64,000 nucleotides of DNA from Clostridia bacterium (GCA_017531385.1 JAFXLD010000052.1:1-64000); one strand, 5' to 3'. Positions 17,131 to 26,043 are shown, counted from the first letter of the stretch. Made by a program: numbers and translations. Notes: generated from the sequence alone by a model not told the origin.

Positions 17131-18351
17131 ATGAAAAAAAGAATTATATCTGTTGCAATCGTGCTTATGATGCTTTTATCTTTCGCACTTACTGCATCTG
17201 CAAATTCTGACCATATTTTTGTTACAGGCAATCAGCTTACCGAATCTGAAATGTCAGAGCTTGAAGTCTATGCACAAACAATTGAAAACAATTACGGATA
17301 TTGTGTAATGTTCGGAATAATTGACAGCCTTGACAGAGATTTATATGAAACAACTTACGACTATGCGGAAGATGTTTATAATTCTGTCGGTGACAGAGAT
17401 AACGGTATCGTTATTGTTGATAATCTCGGTGACAAGGTTTATTCAATCTATATGACTGACGATGCTGAAGACCTCTTTTCAGCTAAAGAGGATGCAATAT
17501 GGGATGCATATGAAGCATGTGATACATATTATGACGGTATAGTCGCATATTACAATGCCGTAAAGTCTGTTCTTGATGCTGATACTCCCGTTGTAAATGC
17601 TCCTGCACAAACAACTGCAGCAGCGATAACTGAAACAACAACAGAGTTTGTTCAGGTTGAAAGAACTCTGCCTCTTGTTGTAGACAATGCAGACCTTCTG
17701 ACAGATGCAGAAGAAAAGGAATTTAATGATAAATTCAATGCATTTACAGAAGAATATGAAATGGAAATCGCATTCGTTACCGTTACATCACTTGACGGAA
17801 AGACAGCACAGGAATATGCAGACAATTTCTATGATTATAACGGTTACGGCTACGGTGATAACGATGACGGCTTCCTTCTTCTTTATCTTCCCGGTGAAGA
17901 AGGCGAAAGAGAGCTTTATGTAACAACTCACGGCGCGGCTGTTTACAAAATGAGCGATGATATGATAAACACAATGCTTCTTAATATGAAGGATGATATC
18001 ATCAGCGGAAATTATACTGCAGCTCTTGATACATATATTGCAGAGCTTACTGAATATGTAAAGCCCGGTGTTCATTTTATCTGGCTGTTTGTGTTTATGC
18101 TTGTGGGCTGTGTTGTTGCTCTTCTTGTGCTTAACGGAATTGCAGCTGCAAACAAATCAGTACATAAGGCTTTTGATGCAAAGGTGTATGTCAGAAGCGG
18201 CAGTATGGTGATTATGAACAGTAACGATAAATTTATAAGAACTTATGTACATCAGGATGCTAAAGCCGATGAAAAGAGTGATTCAGGCTCATCATCTACG
18301 CATACAAGTTCTTCTGGCAGAAGTCACGGTGGCGGCGGAATAAAATTCTGA
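17131..18351 (+). CDS. TPM-domain membrane protein (YdjH/UPF0603-like), copy A
   Basis: 406 aa. A signal peptide (1-24) precedes two TPM-type domains, about 25-150 and 176-308. The second contains LPLVVDNADLLTDAEE and GYGYGDNDDGFLLL, both typical of the family. A membrane helix (about 313-335) and a Ser/His/Gly tail (SGRSHGGGGIKF) end it. TPM domains occur in phosphatase-like and photosystem-repair proteins and in YdjH. AAGGAGG lies in front of the ATG. It is probably extracytoplasmic and partners the YdjG-like protein. Copy B retains only the first domain and the helix. Confidence 0.87.
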   Translation: MKKRIISVAIVLMMLLSFALTASANSDHIFVTGNQLTESEMSELEVYAQTIENNYGYCVMFGIIDSLDRDLYETTYDYAEDVYNSVGDRDNGIVIVDNLGDKVYSIYMTDDAEDLFSAKEDAIWDAYEACDTYYDGIVAYYNAVKSVLDADTPVVNAPAQTTAAAITETTTEFVQVERTLPLVVDNADLLTDAEEKEFNDKFNAFTEEYEMEIAFVTVTSLDGKTAQEYADNFYDYNGYGYGDNDDGFLLLYLPGEEGERELYVTTHGAAVYKMSDDMINTMLLNMKDDIISGNYTAALDTYIAELTEYVKPGVHFIWLFVFMLVGCVVALLVLNGIAAANKSVHKAFDAKVYVRSGSMVIMNSNDKFIRTYVHQDAKADEKSDSGSSSTHTSSSGRSHGGGGIKF

Positions 18352-18369
18352 TAAAGGAGTAAAAAAGAT

Positions 18370-18927
18370 ATGGGACTTTTCGATAAATTAAAGAATACTC
18401 CTGTCGTTTCTCAGCCCGAATCAGCAGGCGGAAACAAAACTCAGAGAATTGTTTTCAACACTTTACCTGATACTTTTGAAGAGTTTGTTTCATTGCCTCA
18501 GGCAAAAATGGAAACACCCTTTGACACAGCTGCAATGACTGTTCTTGCATTCTGTTTCTATCCCGAAAATAAAGAGCTTTCACTCAGAATGCTTGATTTC
18601 CTTAAAGGACCGCAACCGCTTTCACCCATGGATAAGCAGTTTATAAGGGACAGATTTATGGATAAGGATTATGTTCCCCGTTCATATTTCGACGGTGCAA
18701 CTCCCGAAAATAACTATCTGCCTGCAGAGCCTTATACCATAACAGTCAGCTCAAATCCATATTCGTATCAGAATGAGGGATACGCAACACTGTATATCAC
18801 ATCAGGCGGTGCAGACAGCCCCAGAAGTGTTCAGATGCGAAAAGCAAAAGACGGCAAATGGTATCTGTGGGAACAGTTTATTCTTGTTGATATCCGTAAA
18901 CCCGAAAGTATGAATCCCTGGGCATAA
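18370..18927 (+). CDS. DUF6935-like protein, copy A
   Basis: 185 aa, soluble, no signal peptide. It opens with MGLFDKLKN, like many short cytoplasmic partners of membrane-stress proteins. The conserved parts are LSLRMLDFLKGPQPLSPMDK and RSYFDGATPENNY, with YATLYITSGGADSPR near the C-terminus, the pattern of clostridial proteins annotated DUF6935. Its biochemical role is unknown. AAAGGAG precedes the start. It ends the six-gene cassette and is followed by a strong terminator. Its relative at 27906 adds a Lys/Asn-rich N-terminal segment. Confidence 0.8.
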   Translation: MGLFDKLKNTPVVSQPESAGGNKTQRIVFNTLPDTFEEFVSLPQAKMETPFDTAAMTVLAFCFYPENKELSLRMLDFLKGPQPLSPMDKQFIRDRFMDKDYVPRSYFDGATPENNYLPAEPYTITVSSNPYSYQNEGYATLYITSGGADSPRSVQMRKAKDGKWYLWEQFILVDIRKPESMNPWA

Positions 18928-18952
18928 GACCAGCTCTATACCTAAAACTAAA

Positions 18953-18993
18953 AAATCTTCTGTAACAGTGAATCTGTTGCAGAAGGTTTTTTT
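18953..18993. terminator. Terminator between cassette A and the deacetylase fragment
   Basis: About 16-bp stem (CTTCTGTAACAG/CTGTTGCAGAAG at its core) with TTTTTTTAT to the right and A-rich sequence to the left, so it can work in both directions. Confidence 0.8.
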
Positions 18994-19008
18994 ATGCTTC
19001 AGAAAGCG

Positions 19009-19569
19009 CTATATACAGCCGTTTCCAACCGTTGCCAATGGTTCTACATCCCATTGGATCGTTACCATGCCGAGATTTTCAGCGGCAGAGATGGTTTTGT
19101 TATCGTAACTGCCTGACGGAGTACGGAAGAGAGTAGGAGAGTGTCCCGTAATATTTCTGACTGTTTCGTTGCATTTTTGTATATCAATCAGAATGTTTTC
19201 ATAAGTCATTGACGGCGTATCCTTGTGGGAATATGAATGATTGCCCAGTTCGTGTCCTGCATCATAAATTTTCTGCACTTCTTCTATGTAATCATCAGCC
19301 CAAGAACCTAAAAGAAAGAATGTTGCTTTGACATTGTACTCATCAAGCGTTGCAAGAATTGAATCAATATCCGAATTCCCCACAGCACAGTTAAAAGTCA
19401 CCGCAACCTTGTTTTTATTCGTATCAACATTGTAAATGGGTATCATTCTCGCTTCTGCCGACACCACATCAGACAGCGTGTGCGCTGTGAAAAATATCCC
19501 TAATGCCACTGCAATAATAATTAATGCTGTAATAATAATTGACTTAAGTTTAACCGATAAAATCCTCAT
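19009..19569 (-). pseudogene. Truncated polysaccharide deacetylase (NodB) gene, copy A
   Basis: 186 aa. A membrane/signal helix (about 12-32) is followed by a NodB domain with GNHSYSH (metal-binding His pair) and FRTPSGSYD. The catalytic-base position in the first motif is Asn (VTFNCAVGN), where Asp is the rule. The frame stops after QWDVEPL, where the family normally continues for another 60 or more residues. A second, shorter copy lies at 31323, and both share the same downstream boundary sequence. I infer an inactive or reduced enzyme. Its ribosome site is inside a hairpin (19576-19605). Confidence 0.75.
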
Positions 19570-19575
19570 AAAAAT

Positions 19576-19605
19576 CCACCTTTCATTGAAGTATATGAAA
19601 GGTGG
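19576..19605 (-). promoter_or_regulatory. Hairpin masking the ribosome site of the deacetylase fragment
   Basis: An 11-bp perfect stem (CCACCTTTCAT/ATGAAAGGTGG) with an 8-base loop. On the minus strand the second arm contains AAAGGTGG, the Shine-Dalgarno sequence six bases ahead of the ATG at 19569. The relative at 31787 lacks this hairpin. Confidence 0.5.
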
Positions 19606-19758
19606 TTAATAATTAGATTCTTTAAAACTGAAATTAGTATTATTACATAGAATTTGTCTTTTTTTAGTTGTTGTGATTACTATGTTTTTAACAATGGTAA
19701 AAGTGAAGTTCTGTGTTAGAATTGTATAAAAAAGTATGTTTGATATTAACAAAAATAT

Positions 19759-20730
19759 TTATTTGCAAAATTCTTTTGCCTTTTCAAAAAGCTCGGTTCT
19801 GCTTGATATATCAAGCTTTCTGAATATTCCCGAGGTGTGTTTTTTTATTGTGCTTTCTGTAACAAACAGATTCTGTGCAATATCCTTGCGTTTTGTGTTT
19901 TCGAGAATAAGTTTCAGCACCTCTTTTTCTCTTTGCGAAAGAGTTTCAATCTCATTCCAATTGCTGAGAATGTTCTCTATCTGACTGCTGTTGAAAGCTT
20001 TAATCGTTTCGGTTTCCGTTGTTGCAGGAGGCTGATTTTCAGAAGCTTCTGCTATCTGCTGTGTATCTGCAAGTCCGTAATCCTGCAGAATACCGTAAAG
20101 GAAAAGAATCAGGCCTTCTGTTACTATATATGAAATGGACAGAAACTCGAATCCTGCATCAATCATATTCTCAACAAGCCATATTGCGATGTTGCCGATA
20201 ACGACGATTGCGAAAAATACCGAATGCTTTGTCGATACAACAGTATGCTTTACTGCCGTATAAATAATAATGCCAACCATTGCTGCAAAATAAGCAAACA
20301 GATAGACTTTATAAACACCGTGAAGCGGTCCGTATTCTTTAACAAGAACTGCTGCACCGTCAACAAAATCAAGTGTTACATTTTTATAGTAAATGGAAAG
20401 AAATCCTCCGCTTGCTGCAATAAACAGCATAACCGTATTGATTGCGATTAATATTTTAGGCAAAATTTTCGGATAACTGAACCGTGACAAATTCATTATC
20501 ATCATAAGCATAAAAAAAGGAAGAAAAACACTTCCGAGATAGGCAGTTCTGTTTGACCACAGTGCACCGTCAAGTGTTTTTGAGGCGGACAGGAGAAAAT
20601 ACCCTAAATCGCAGACTGTAACAGATACAAACAGAAACATAAGCCAGATGTCATGTTTTCGGTCAACAAGGAAGTAAACACCTGTCATCAGAACCGAAAC
20701 AGCGAAGATTACACCGTAAAGCGCAGTCAT
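19759..20730 (-). CDS. Membrane-embedded LuxR-type transcription regulator
   Basis: 323 aa. Seven or eight hydrophobic helices fill residues 1-225, resembling the 7TM sensor half of clostridial kinases. A short linker rich in Thr/Glu precedes a LuxR helix-turn-helix at 264-323 (LSQREKEVLKLILENTKRKD ... ESTIKKHTSGIFRKLD). It is thus a one-component membrane-bound regulator. GAAGGAGAAATAAA precedes the ATG, which overlaps the stop codon of the Xre gene by four bases, so the two proteins are made together. It is a likely regulator of the divergent cassette-B operon (inference from position). Confidence 0.85.
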   Translation of the reverse strand: MTALYGVIFAVSVLMTGVYFLVDRKHDIWLMFLFVSVTVCDLGYFLLSASKTLDGALWSNRTAYLGSVFLPFFMLMMIMNLSRFSYPKILPKILIAINTVMLFIAASGGFLSIYYKNVTLDFVDGAAVLVKEYGPLHGVYKVYLFAYFAAMVGIIIYTAVKHTVVSTKHSVFFAIVVIGNIAIWLVENMIDAGFEFLSISYIVTEGLILFLYGILQDYGLADTQQIAEASENQPPATTETETIKAFNSSQIENILSNWNEIETLSQREKEVLKLILENTKRKDIAQNLFVTESTIKKHTSGIFRKLDISSRTELFEKAKEFCK

Positions 20731-20960
20731 TTTATTTCTCCTTCTCCGTAAATATCAAAATCTATTCCGTTACGCATACAAAAGGAATAGAATTTACCCA
20801 GCATTGCAAGCTGAGGTGTGCGGTTTTCTCTTTCCCAACGGCTGACAGTTGCGTATGATATCCCGATTTGTTCTGCAAGTTCGGTCTGACTTAATTGCAA
20901 AAACATCCGTACAAATCTGACCTGTTCGGGAAAGGACATCTTTTTAATTTCAAGTTTCAT
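20727..20960 (-). CDS. Small Xre-family DNA-binding protein
   Basis: 77 aa. A helix-turn-helix at about residues 14-55 contains LSQTELAEQIGISYATVSRW, a clear Xre/Cro type. The start is taken at the ATG at 20960, because GGTGTGGGG lies upstream; the in-frame ATG at 20990 sits beside the -10 element. It forms a coupled pair with the membrane LuxR protein. A consensus promoter lies directly upstream. Confidence 0.85.
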   Translation of the reverse strand: MKLEIKKMSFPEQVRFVRMFLQLSQTELAEQIGISYATVSRWERENRTPQLAMLGKFYSFCMRNGIDFDIYGEGEIK

Positions 20961-20990
20961 CGTAAATCCCCACACCTTTTTATATATCAT

Positions 20991-21019
20991 AATATAACAT
21001 AGTTTGAATTTTATGTCAA
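20991..21019 (-). promoter_or_regulatory. Sigma-A-type promoter of the Xre/LuxR pair
   Basis: On the minus strand: TTGACA, a 17-base spacer, then TATATT. Confidence 0.75.
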
Positions 21020-21102
21020 ATCTTTATGCTTTTGTACAACATTAACAATTGAAGTGTCGATTTTTTGACATGGTAGCCCTGAAGGTAGCCCTTTTAAGAC
21101 AA

Positions 21103-21129
21103 AAGTAGCCTTTGGGGCTACTTATTTTT
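21103..21129 (+). terminator. Stem-loop upstream of the cassette-B operon
   Basis: AAGTAGCC pairs with GGCTACTT, followed by ATTTTTAT. Two further GTAGCCC copies lie just to the left (21073, 21085), so alternative pairings, and an attenuator role, are possible. Confidence 0.55.
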
Positions 21130-21135
21130 ATGCTT

Positions 21136-21163
21136 TTGAAGCAGTACAATTTAATTGTAAATT
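21136..21163 (+). promoter_or_regulatory. Possible promoter of the cassette-B operon
   Basis: TTGAAG, a 16-base spacer, then TAAATT, about 20 bases ahead of the first start codon. The match is moderate. Confidence 0.35.
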
Positions 21164-21183
21164 AATCAGAAGGAGGTTTTGCG

Positions 21184-21528
21184 ATGCTCAAAGCAGTTAC
21201 CAAAAGGTTTGCCGACAAATCAACAATCAAGAAGTTTGAATTTGAATTTTATTGTGATTGCTGCGGCAAACCGATAAAAACAGAAGTTCACGAATTTGTA
21301 ACAGGATTCAGGAACAAAGTGTTTTTAAATTCCGATGAAAGAGAAGCAAGAGCCATTATCTACGCAAGCGATCACGGCAAGGCTTATGAACGTGCAAACA
21401 ATGAAGCACGCCTTGAACTGAACAAGTGTGAAATATGCGGTGATATGGTATGTGAGGATTGCACGGTTTACGGCGCAAAGCTCGACGGTGGAGTTTGTTG
21501 TAAAGCCTGTGCCGGAAAACAGAATTAA
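21184..21528 (+). CDS. Small Cys-rich protein, probable zinc binder
   Basis: 114 aa, soluble. It has two Cys clusters: CDCCGKPIK near residue 21 and a C-terminal set CEICGDMVCEDC ... CCKACAG resembling a B-box/RING-like or LIM-like zinc knuckle. Between them is a charged helical region. A strong AGGAGG precedes the ATG. It is the first gene of the cassette-B operon, 16 bases before the dockerin gene, and has no equivalent in operon A. The family is not recognised. Zinc binding is inferred from Cys spacing and fits the zinc-rich character of the downstream proteins. Confidence 0.7.
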   Translation: MLKAVTKRFADKSTIKKFEFEFYCDCCGKPIKTEVHEFVTGFRNKVFLNSDEREARAIIYASDHGKAYERANNEARLELNKCEICGDMVCEDCTVYGAKLDGGVCCKACAGKQN

Positions 21529-21544
21529 AAAGGAGATTTAAGGT

Positions 21545-23473
21545 ATGAAAAAATATATTGCTTTACTTATTTCAGTAATTATGATTCTTGGCATAATGCC
21601 TGTTAACGCATTTGCCGCTGATGTTATTGCAACCGTGAAAATCGGTGATATTTCTGCACCTGTTGCAGGAGAAAAGCCCGATTATGTTGCCACATACGGC
21701 ACAGGCTACAATTTCACAAAAAAGTTCGACGGTGTGAATACAAAGTTTGGTATTGCCTGGGTGGATGTGACAAACGGACAGAAAACAATGACACCTGATG
21801 ATGTCTTTGTTACAGGTCATATTTACAGAGTTGCTGTTGTTGTAGTTGCCGGCAATGGATATTCTTTCAGTAAGTCCGATAATTACACATCAACAGTTTC
21901 GGGCTATATCAATAACAATAAGGGCAAGGTTTATGCAGTCTCAGGCTTCAATGCAGGTGAGTATGCAGGTATTACATATACTTTTGAAGCATGTCCGTAT
22001 AACGTTGTAAGTTCTGTTGCTGTTACAGATCTTGATGTACCCGCGTCAGGTGAAAAATTTGATTTCACTGCAAGCACAGCAGATAAGGGTTATTTTGTGA
22101 ATTCAATTTACTGGAAAGATGTTACAGCAAATAAAAATATGAATGAAAATGATGTTGCCATAGCAGGTCACAAATACGAAGTTGAAATCTGGCTTCGTGT
22201 CAATGACGGTTACAAGCTTAAGGTTGACCGTGACGGCTGCCCCGACGTTACAGCAAAAATCGGCGCATATAATGCGACTGTAATTACTTCTGTTTCTGAT
22301 ATTGTGGTCGGAATCACAGATTCTTACATTGTTCCCGACGACATCACTTCCGTTACTGTATCAGGCATTGATGCTCCCGTTACAGGTGCAACACCCGATA
22401 CTACAGCTACCTGTGGTTCAGGCTATACAATTTCTGAAATTGTATGGGTTGACACAACGGGTGAATACAAAGACTGGGTTTATAATGTAACAGAGTTTGA
22501 AGCTGAAAGAGAATATACAGTTCAGATAACTCTCAATACAATAGGCAATTACAGATTTGTAATGGACGGACCCTATAACGACGTATCAGGTAAAATAAAT
22601 AACAATTCTGCAACAGTTTACGGCTCAAATTCAGCAACAGAAGTTGCAATCGGTTATGAATTCCCCGCAACTGAAAAACCTGCACCTACCATAATTCCCT
22701 CGGTTTATGTAAACGGTATTGATGCTCCCGTTGTAGGTGCAACACCCGATACAGAGGGTACCTGCGGTGAGGGCTATGAGATAACTGAAATAATCTGGGT
22801 TGATACAACAGGAGAATACAAAGACCACATTGTCGGTATTACAGAGTTTGAAGCTGAAAGAGAATACACCGTTCAGATCACTCTTGCAGTCAAAGACGGA
22901 TATGAATTCTCATCAGACGGATACTATAACGATGTAACCGGTGAAATCAATATGGAGCCTGCAATCGAGTACGGCACGGATTCTGTTACTGAAATGACAA
23001 TCGGCTATGAATTCCCCGTGGTTGAGGCTGTACATACTCACAGCTATAATCCCGTTGTTACACCTCCCACCTGTACCGAAAAAGGCTTCACAACATACGG
23101 TTGTGCTTGTGGTGACAGCTATATTGATGATTATATTGATGCGACAGGTCATACTCCCGGCGAATGGGAAGTTGTAAAGAATGCTGAAATCGGTGTTGAA
23201 GGTAAAGAACAGAAGAAGTGTACAGGTTGTGGTGAAGTTCTTGAAGAAAGAGCAATTCCCGCACTTACAGAACCTTCTGACGATATTCTTCTCGGTGATG
23301 TTAACAAGGACACCAGAATTACTGCAGCAGATGCCCGTCTTGCTCTGCGAATCTCAGCAAAGCTTCAAACAGCTACAGATTATCAGAATAAAGCTGCTGA
23401 CATGAATATGGACGGAAAAATTACAGCGGCAGATGCAAGAAAGATTCTTCGTAAATCCGCAAAACTTGAATAA
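21545..23473 (+). CDS. Secreted repeat protein with dockerin-like C-terminus
   Basis: 642 aa. A signal peptide ends near AFAADV. About four beta-rich repeats of roughly 110 residues fill 27-500. The third and fourth are closely similar, each with GIDAPV-GATPDT and TEFEAEREYTVQITL. A Cys repeat (PTCTEKGFTTYGCACGDSY) and VEGKEQKKCTGCGEVLEE follow, then the dockerin-like pair DVNKDTRITAADARLALR and ADMNMDGKITAADARKILR at about 580-642. The C-terminal third is very close to that of the 8103 protein, while the N-terminal parts differ. It heads cassette B as that protein heads cassette A. Confidence 0.85.
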   Translation: MKKYIALLISVIMILGIMPVNAFAADVIATVKIGDISAPVAGEKPDYVATYGTGYNFTKKFDGVNTKFGIAWVDVTNGQKTMTPDDVFVTGHIYRVAVVVVAGNGYSFSKSDNYTSTVSGYINNNKGKVYAVSGFNAGEYAGITYTFEACPYNVVSSVAVTDLDVPASGEKFDFTASTADKGYFVNSIYWKDVTANKNMNENDVAIAGHKYEVEIWLRVNDGYKLKVDRDGCPDVTAKIGAYNATVITSVSDIVVGITDSYIVPDDITSVTVSGIDAPVTGATPDTTATCGSGYTISEIVWVDTTGEYKDWVYNVTEFEAEREYTVQITLNTIGNYRFVMDGPYNDVSGKINNNSATVYGSNSATEVAIGYEFPATEKPAPTIIPSVYVNGIDAPVVGATPDTEGTCGEGYEITEIIWVDTTGEYKDHIVGITEFEAEREYTVQITLAVKDGYEFSSDGYYNDVTGEINMEPAIEYGTDSVTEMTIGYEFPVVEAVHTHSYNPVVTPPTCTEKGFTTYGCACGDSYIDDYIDATGHTPGEWEVVKNAEIGVEGKEQKKCTGCGEVLEERAIPALTEPSDDILLGDVNKDTRITAADARLALRISAKLQTATDYQNKAADMNMDGKITAADARKILRKSAKLE

Positions 23474-23503
23474 TTAATATAAGGCACGAAAGGAGAAACA
23501 GAT

Positions 23504-24916
23504 ATGGGACTTATTAAAGCAGGTATAGGAGCTGTTGGCGGTGTTCTTGCAGACCAATGGAAAGAATTTTTCTACTGCGATTCACTTGAAAATGATATTT
23601 TGATGGTGAAAGGTCAAAAACGTATAAATGGTAGAAGCTCAAACACAAGAGGTAATGATAATATTATTTCCAACGGATCGGGAATTGCCGTTGCAGACGG
23701 TCAGTGCATGATTATCGTAGAACAGGGTAAAATTGTTGAAGTCTGCGCAGAGCCGGGTGAGTTTACTTACGATTCATCAACGGAGCCCAGCATTTTTTCA
23801 GGTAAACTCGGCGATTCTATTAAAGAAACATTTAGAACCGTAGGGAAGAGATTTACATACGGCGGTGATACGGGCAAAGACCAGAGAGTTTATTATTTCA
23901 ACACAAAAGAAATACTGGACAATAAATTCGGCACCGCAAATCCGTTTATGTTTGAGGTTGTCAACAAAAGAATCGGCATGAGCCGTACAGTTCAGGTAAG
24001 ATGCAACGGTGTTTATTCTTACAGAATCACAGATCCTCTGCTTTTCTACACAAAAGTTGCAGGTAATGTGCTTGATGAATACACAAGGGAAGAAATTGAT
24101 TCTCAGCTTAAAACAGAGTTCATTTCTGCACTTCAGCCTGCATTTGCGTGTCTTACAGAGCTTGAATTACGTCCGGCACAGATTCCTGCTCACACAACAG
24201 AGCTTAAAGATGCAATGAATGTTGCCCTTAAAACTGAATGGACAGATCGCAGAGGTATTTCCGTTGAGTCTATCGCTTTGAATCCGATTACCCTCACAGA
24301 AGAGGATATGAAAAAAATCAATCAGATGGAAGATGCCGCTACAATGGGCTCAAATCCATTTATGATGGCAGGCAGAATGACCGACGCACAGGCTAATGCC
24401 ATGGAAGCGGCTGCCGCTAACGAAAACGGAGCTATGATGGGCTTTATGGGAATGAATATGGCAATGAACGCAAACGGCGGCTTCAATGCTGCACAGATGT
24501 ATAACGCAGGTATTCAGCAGCAACAGCAGATGGCACAGCAACAGCAGTCAGTGCCAGTAAACGGATGGAAATGCTCCTGCGGCAATACCGTAAGCGGAAA
24601 TTTCTGTCCTAATTGCGGTTCAAAAAAACCTGAACCAAAACCTGCAACAGATAGCTGGAAATGTAATTGCGGAGCAACTGTAACAGGTAAATTCTGCCCC
24701 GAATGCGGCTCACCGAAGCCTGCTGATGAGGGTTGGACCTGTTCCTGCGGTGCAGTTAATAAGGGTAAGTTCTGTCAGAACTGCGGAGGTAAAAAGCCCG
24801 CAGGTGCACCGCTTTATCAGTGCGACAAGTGCGGATGGAAGCCCGAAGACCCTAACAATGTTCCGAGGTTCTGTCCCGAATGCGGTGACAGATTTGACGA
24901 AAACGATATTAAATAA
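23504..24916 (+). CDS. SPFH-domain protein with four zinc ribbons (YdjI-like), copy B
   Basis: 470 aa. The SPFH domain (1-290) again begins MGLIKAGIGAVGG. The linker is Met/Ala/Gln-rich. Four zinc ribbons follow: three of the CxCG...FCxxCG type, as in copy A, plus a fourth, CDKCGWKP...FCPECGD. The extra ribbon makes it 40 residues longer than its paralogue. AAAGGAG precedes the ATG. It is probably a membrane-associated scaffold working with the proteins encoded downstream. The two copies differ along their whole length, so the duplication is not recent. Confidence 0.9.
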   Translation: MGLIKAGIGAVGGVLADQWKEFFYCDSLENDILMVKGQKRINGRSSNTRGNDNIISNGSGIAVADGQCMIIVEQGKIVEVCAEPGEFTYDSSTEPSIFSGKLGDSIKETFRTVGKRFTYGGDTGKDQRVYYFNTKEILDNKFGTANPFMFEVVNKRIGMSRTVQVRCNGVYSYRITDPLLFYTKVAGNVLDEYTREEIDSQLKTEFISALQPAFACLTELELRPAQIPAHTTELKDAMNVALKTEWTDRRGISVESIALNPITLTEEDMKKINQMEDAATMGSNPFMMAGRMTDAQANAMEAAAANENGAMMGFMGMNMAMNANGGFNAAQMYNAGIQQQQQMAQQQQSVPVNGWKCSCGNTVSGNFCPNCGSKKPEPKPATDSWKCNCGATVTGKFCPECGSPKPADEGWTCSCGAVNKGKFCQNCGGKKPAGAPLYQCDKCGWKPEDPNNVPRFCPECGDRFDENDIK

Positions 24917-24932
24917 CAAAGGAGATTTTACC

Positions 24933-25886
24933 ATGGGACTTTTTGATAAAAAATATTGTGATATCTGCGGTGATAAAATAGGACTTTTAGGCAACAGAAA
25001 ACTTGAAAACGGTAATATGTGCAAGGACTGTGCAAAGAAACTTTCACCTTTCTTCAGCGACAGAAGAAGCTCAACAGTTGAAGAAATCAAACAGCAGCTC
25101 GCTTACAGAGAGCAGAATAAACAGATACTTGCATCTTTTTCACCTATGTTTACATTTGGTGACAGTGATAAAGTTTATATTGACCCTATGAAGGCAAGTT
25201 TTGTTGTTTCACGCCGCAATCCGGGCAGTTGGAGTGATGAGAATCCCGATGTTATCCCTCTTTCAAGTGTTATGAGTTGCAACATGAGAGTAGAAGAGGA
25301 CAGAGATGAAATCTATACTGAGGGTAAAGATGGTCAGCAGGTAAGCTACAATCCGCCAAGATATAAGTTCAGCTATGATTTTTATGTTGATATAAATGTG
25401 AATAATCCGTATTTTGATGAAATCAATGTAAAGCTTAATTCCTCACGTGTTGAGGGTGTAGGTACAATGGAATATAACCGCTATCAACAGGATGCACAGC
25501 AGATTATCAACAATCTTATGCAGAACAGAGGAAACACTCCCAATATGGGCGGTATGAATATGGGTATGAACAACGGTATGGGGATGAATCAGGGCTATGC
25601 TCCTGCAGGTGCTTACGGTCAGCCCAATCCCTATGCTCAGCAGAATGTATATAATCAGCCGATGAACAACGGATATGTTCCTGCTAACGGCTATAATCAG
25701 CCAATGAATAACGGTTACAACCAACCGATGAATAACGGTTATAACCAGCCTATGAATCAGGGCTACAATCAGCAGCCTGCTTATGGTCAGCAGCCCGTAT
25801 CACAGGCTTGGATTTGTCCCGCCTGTAATGTAACAAACGAAAGCGGTGCATTCTGCACTTGCTGTGGAACCCCCAGACAGAGATGA
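24933..25886 (+). CDS. DUF4428 zinc protein with Asn/Gln/Pro repeats, copy B
   Basis: 317 aa from the ATG at 24933, just after AAAGGAG; the open frame extends further left but only over the 3' end of the SPFH gene. The N-terminal DUF4428 ribbon (YCDICGDKIG...MCKDCAK), the PH-like domain and a C-terminal ribbon (CPACN...CTCCG) match copy A. The low-complexity linker has changed from Gln/Ala/Pro repeats to tandem NGYNQPMN units. It overlaps the next gene (ATGA). Confidence 0.85.
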   Translation: MGLFDKKYCDICGDKIGLLGNRKLENGNMCKDCAKKLSPFFSDRRSSTVEEIKQQLAYREQNKQILASFSPMFTFGDSDKVYIDPMKASFVVSRRNPGSWSDENPDVIPLSSVMSCNMRVEEDRDEIYTEGKDGQQVSYNPPRYKFSYDFYVDINVNNPYFDEINVKLNSSRVEGVGTMEYNRYQQDAQQIINNLMQNRGNTPNMGGMNMGMNNGMGMNQGYAPAGAYGQPNPYAQQNVYNQPMNNGYVPANGYNQPMNNGYNQPMNNGYNQPMNQGYNQQPAYGQQPVSQAWICPACNVTNESGAFCTCCGTPRQR

Positions 25887-26041
25887 ACAGGATGAAAACC
25901 GCAGTCATTATTATTGTGATTGTGGCACTGGTTGTCGCAATGGTAATCGGAGTGTGGTATTACAAAATGAAGTTTTACGTGCCCGATAAAGACGGTATGG
26001 TGTATTCTTCAACAGACACAAACAATCAAGGAGATGATTAA
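25883..26041 (+). CDS. Membrane-anchor peptide, shortened copy B of the 15492 protein
   Basis: 52 aa, starting at an ATG overlapping the previous stop. It holds one membrane helix (about 5-26) and the segment DGMVYSSTD, which aligns with DGPGMVYDPT in copy A, and then ends. About 125 residues of the extracellular domain are missing, yet the junction to the next gene (CAAGGAG...TTG) is intact, pointing to an internal in-frame deletion. Whether the remnant is functional is unknown. Confidence 0.7.
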   Translation: MNRMKTAVIIIVIVALVVAMVIGVWYYKMKFYVPDKDGMVYSSTDTNNQGDD

Positions 26042-26043
26042 CC

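Noticed and set aside
19009..19569. Complete short deacetylase
   Set aside because: The C-terminal part of the NodB fold is missing and the catalytic Asp is Asn, so it is called a fragment.
20727..21000. Phage immunity region (Xre repressor)
   Set aside because: No phage genes in the window; the partner is a membrane LuxR protein, not Cro or integrase.
21131..21160. A fifth copy of the 17-bp box ahead of the 21184 gene
   Set aside because: Only AGTACAAT matches; the other half is missing, and the -10 element would fall on the ribosome site.
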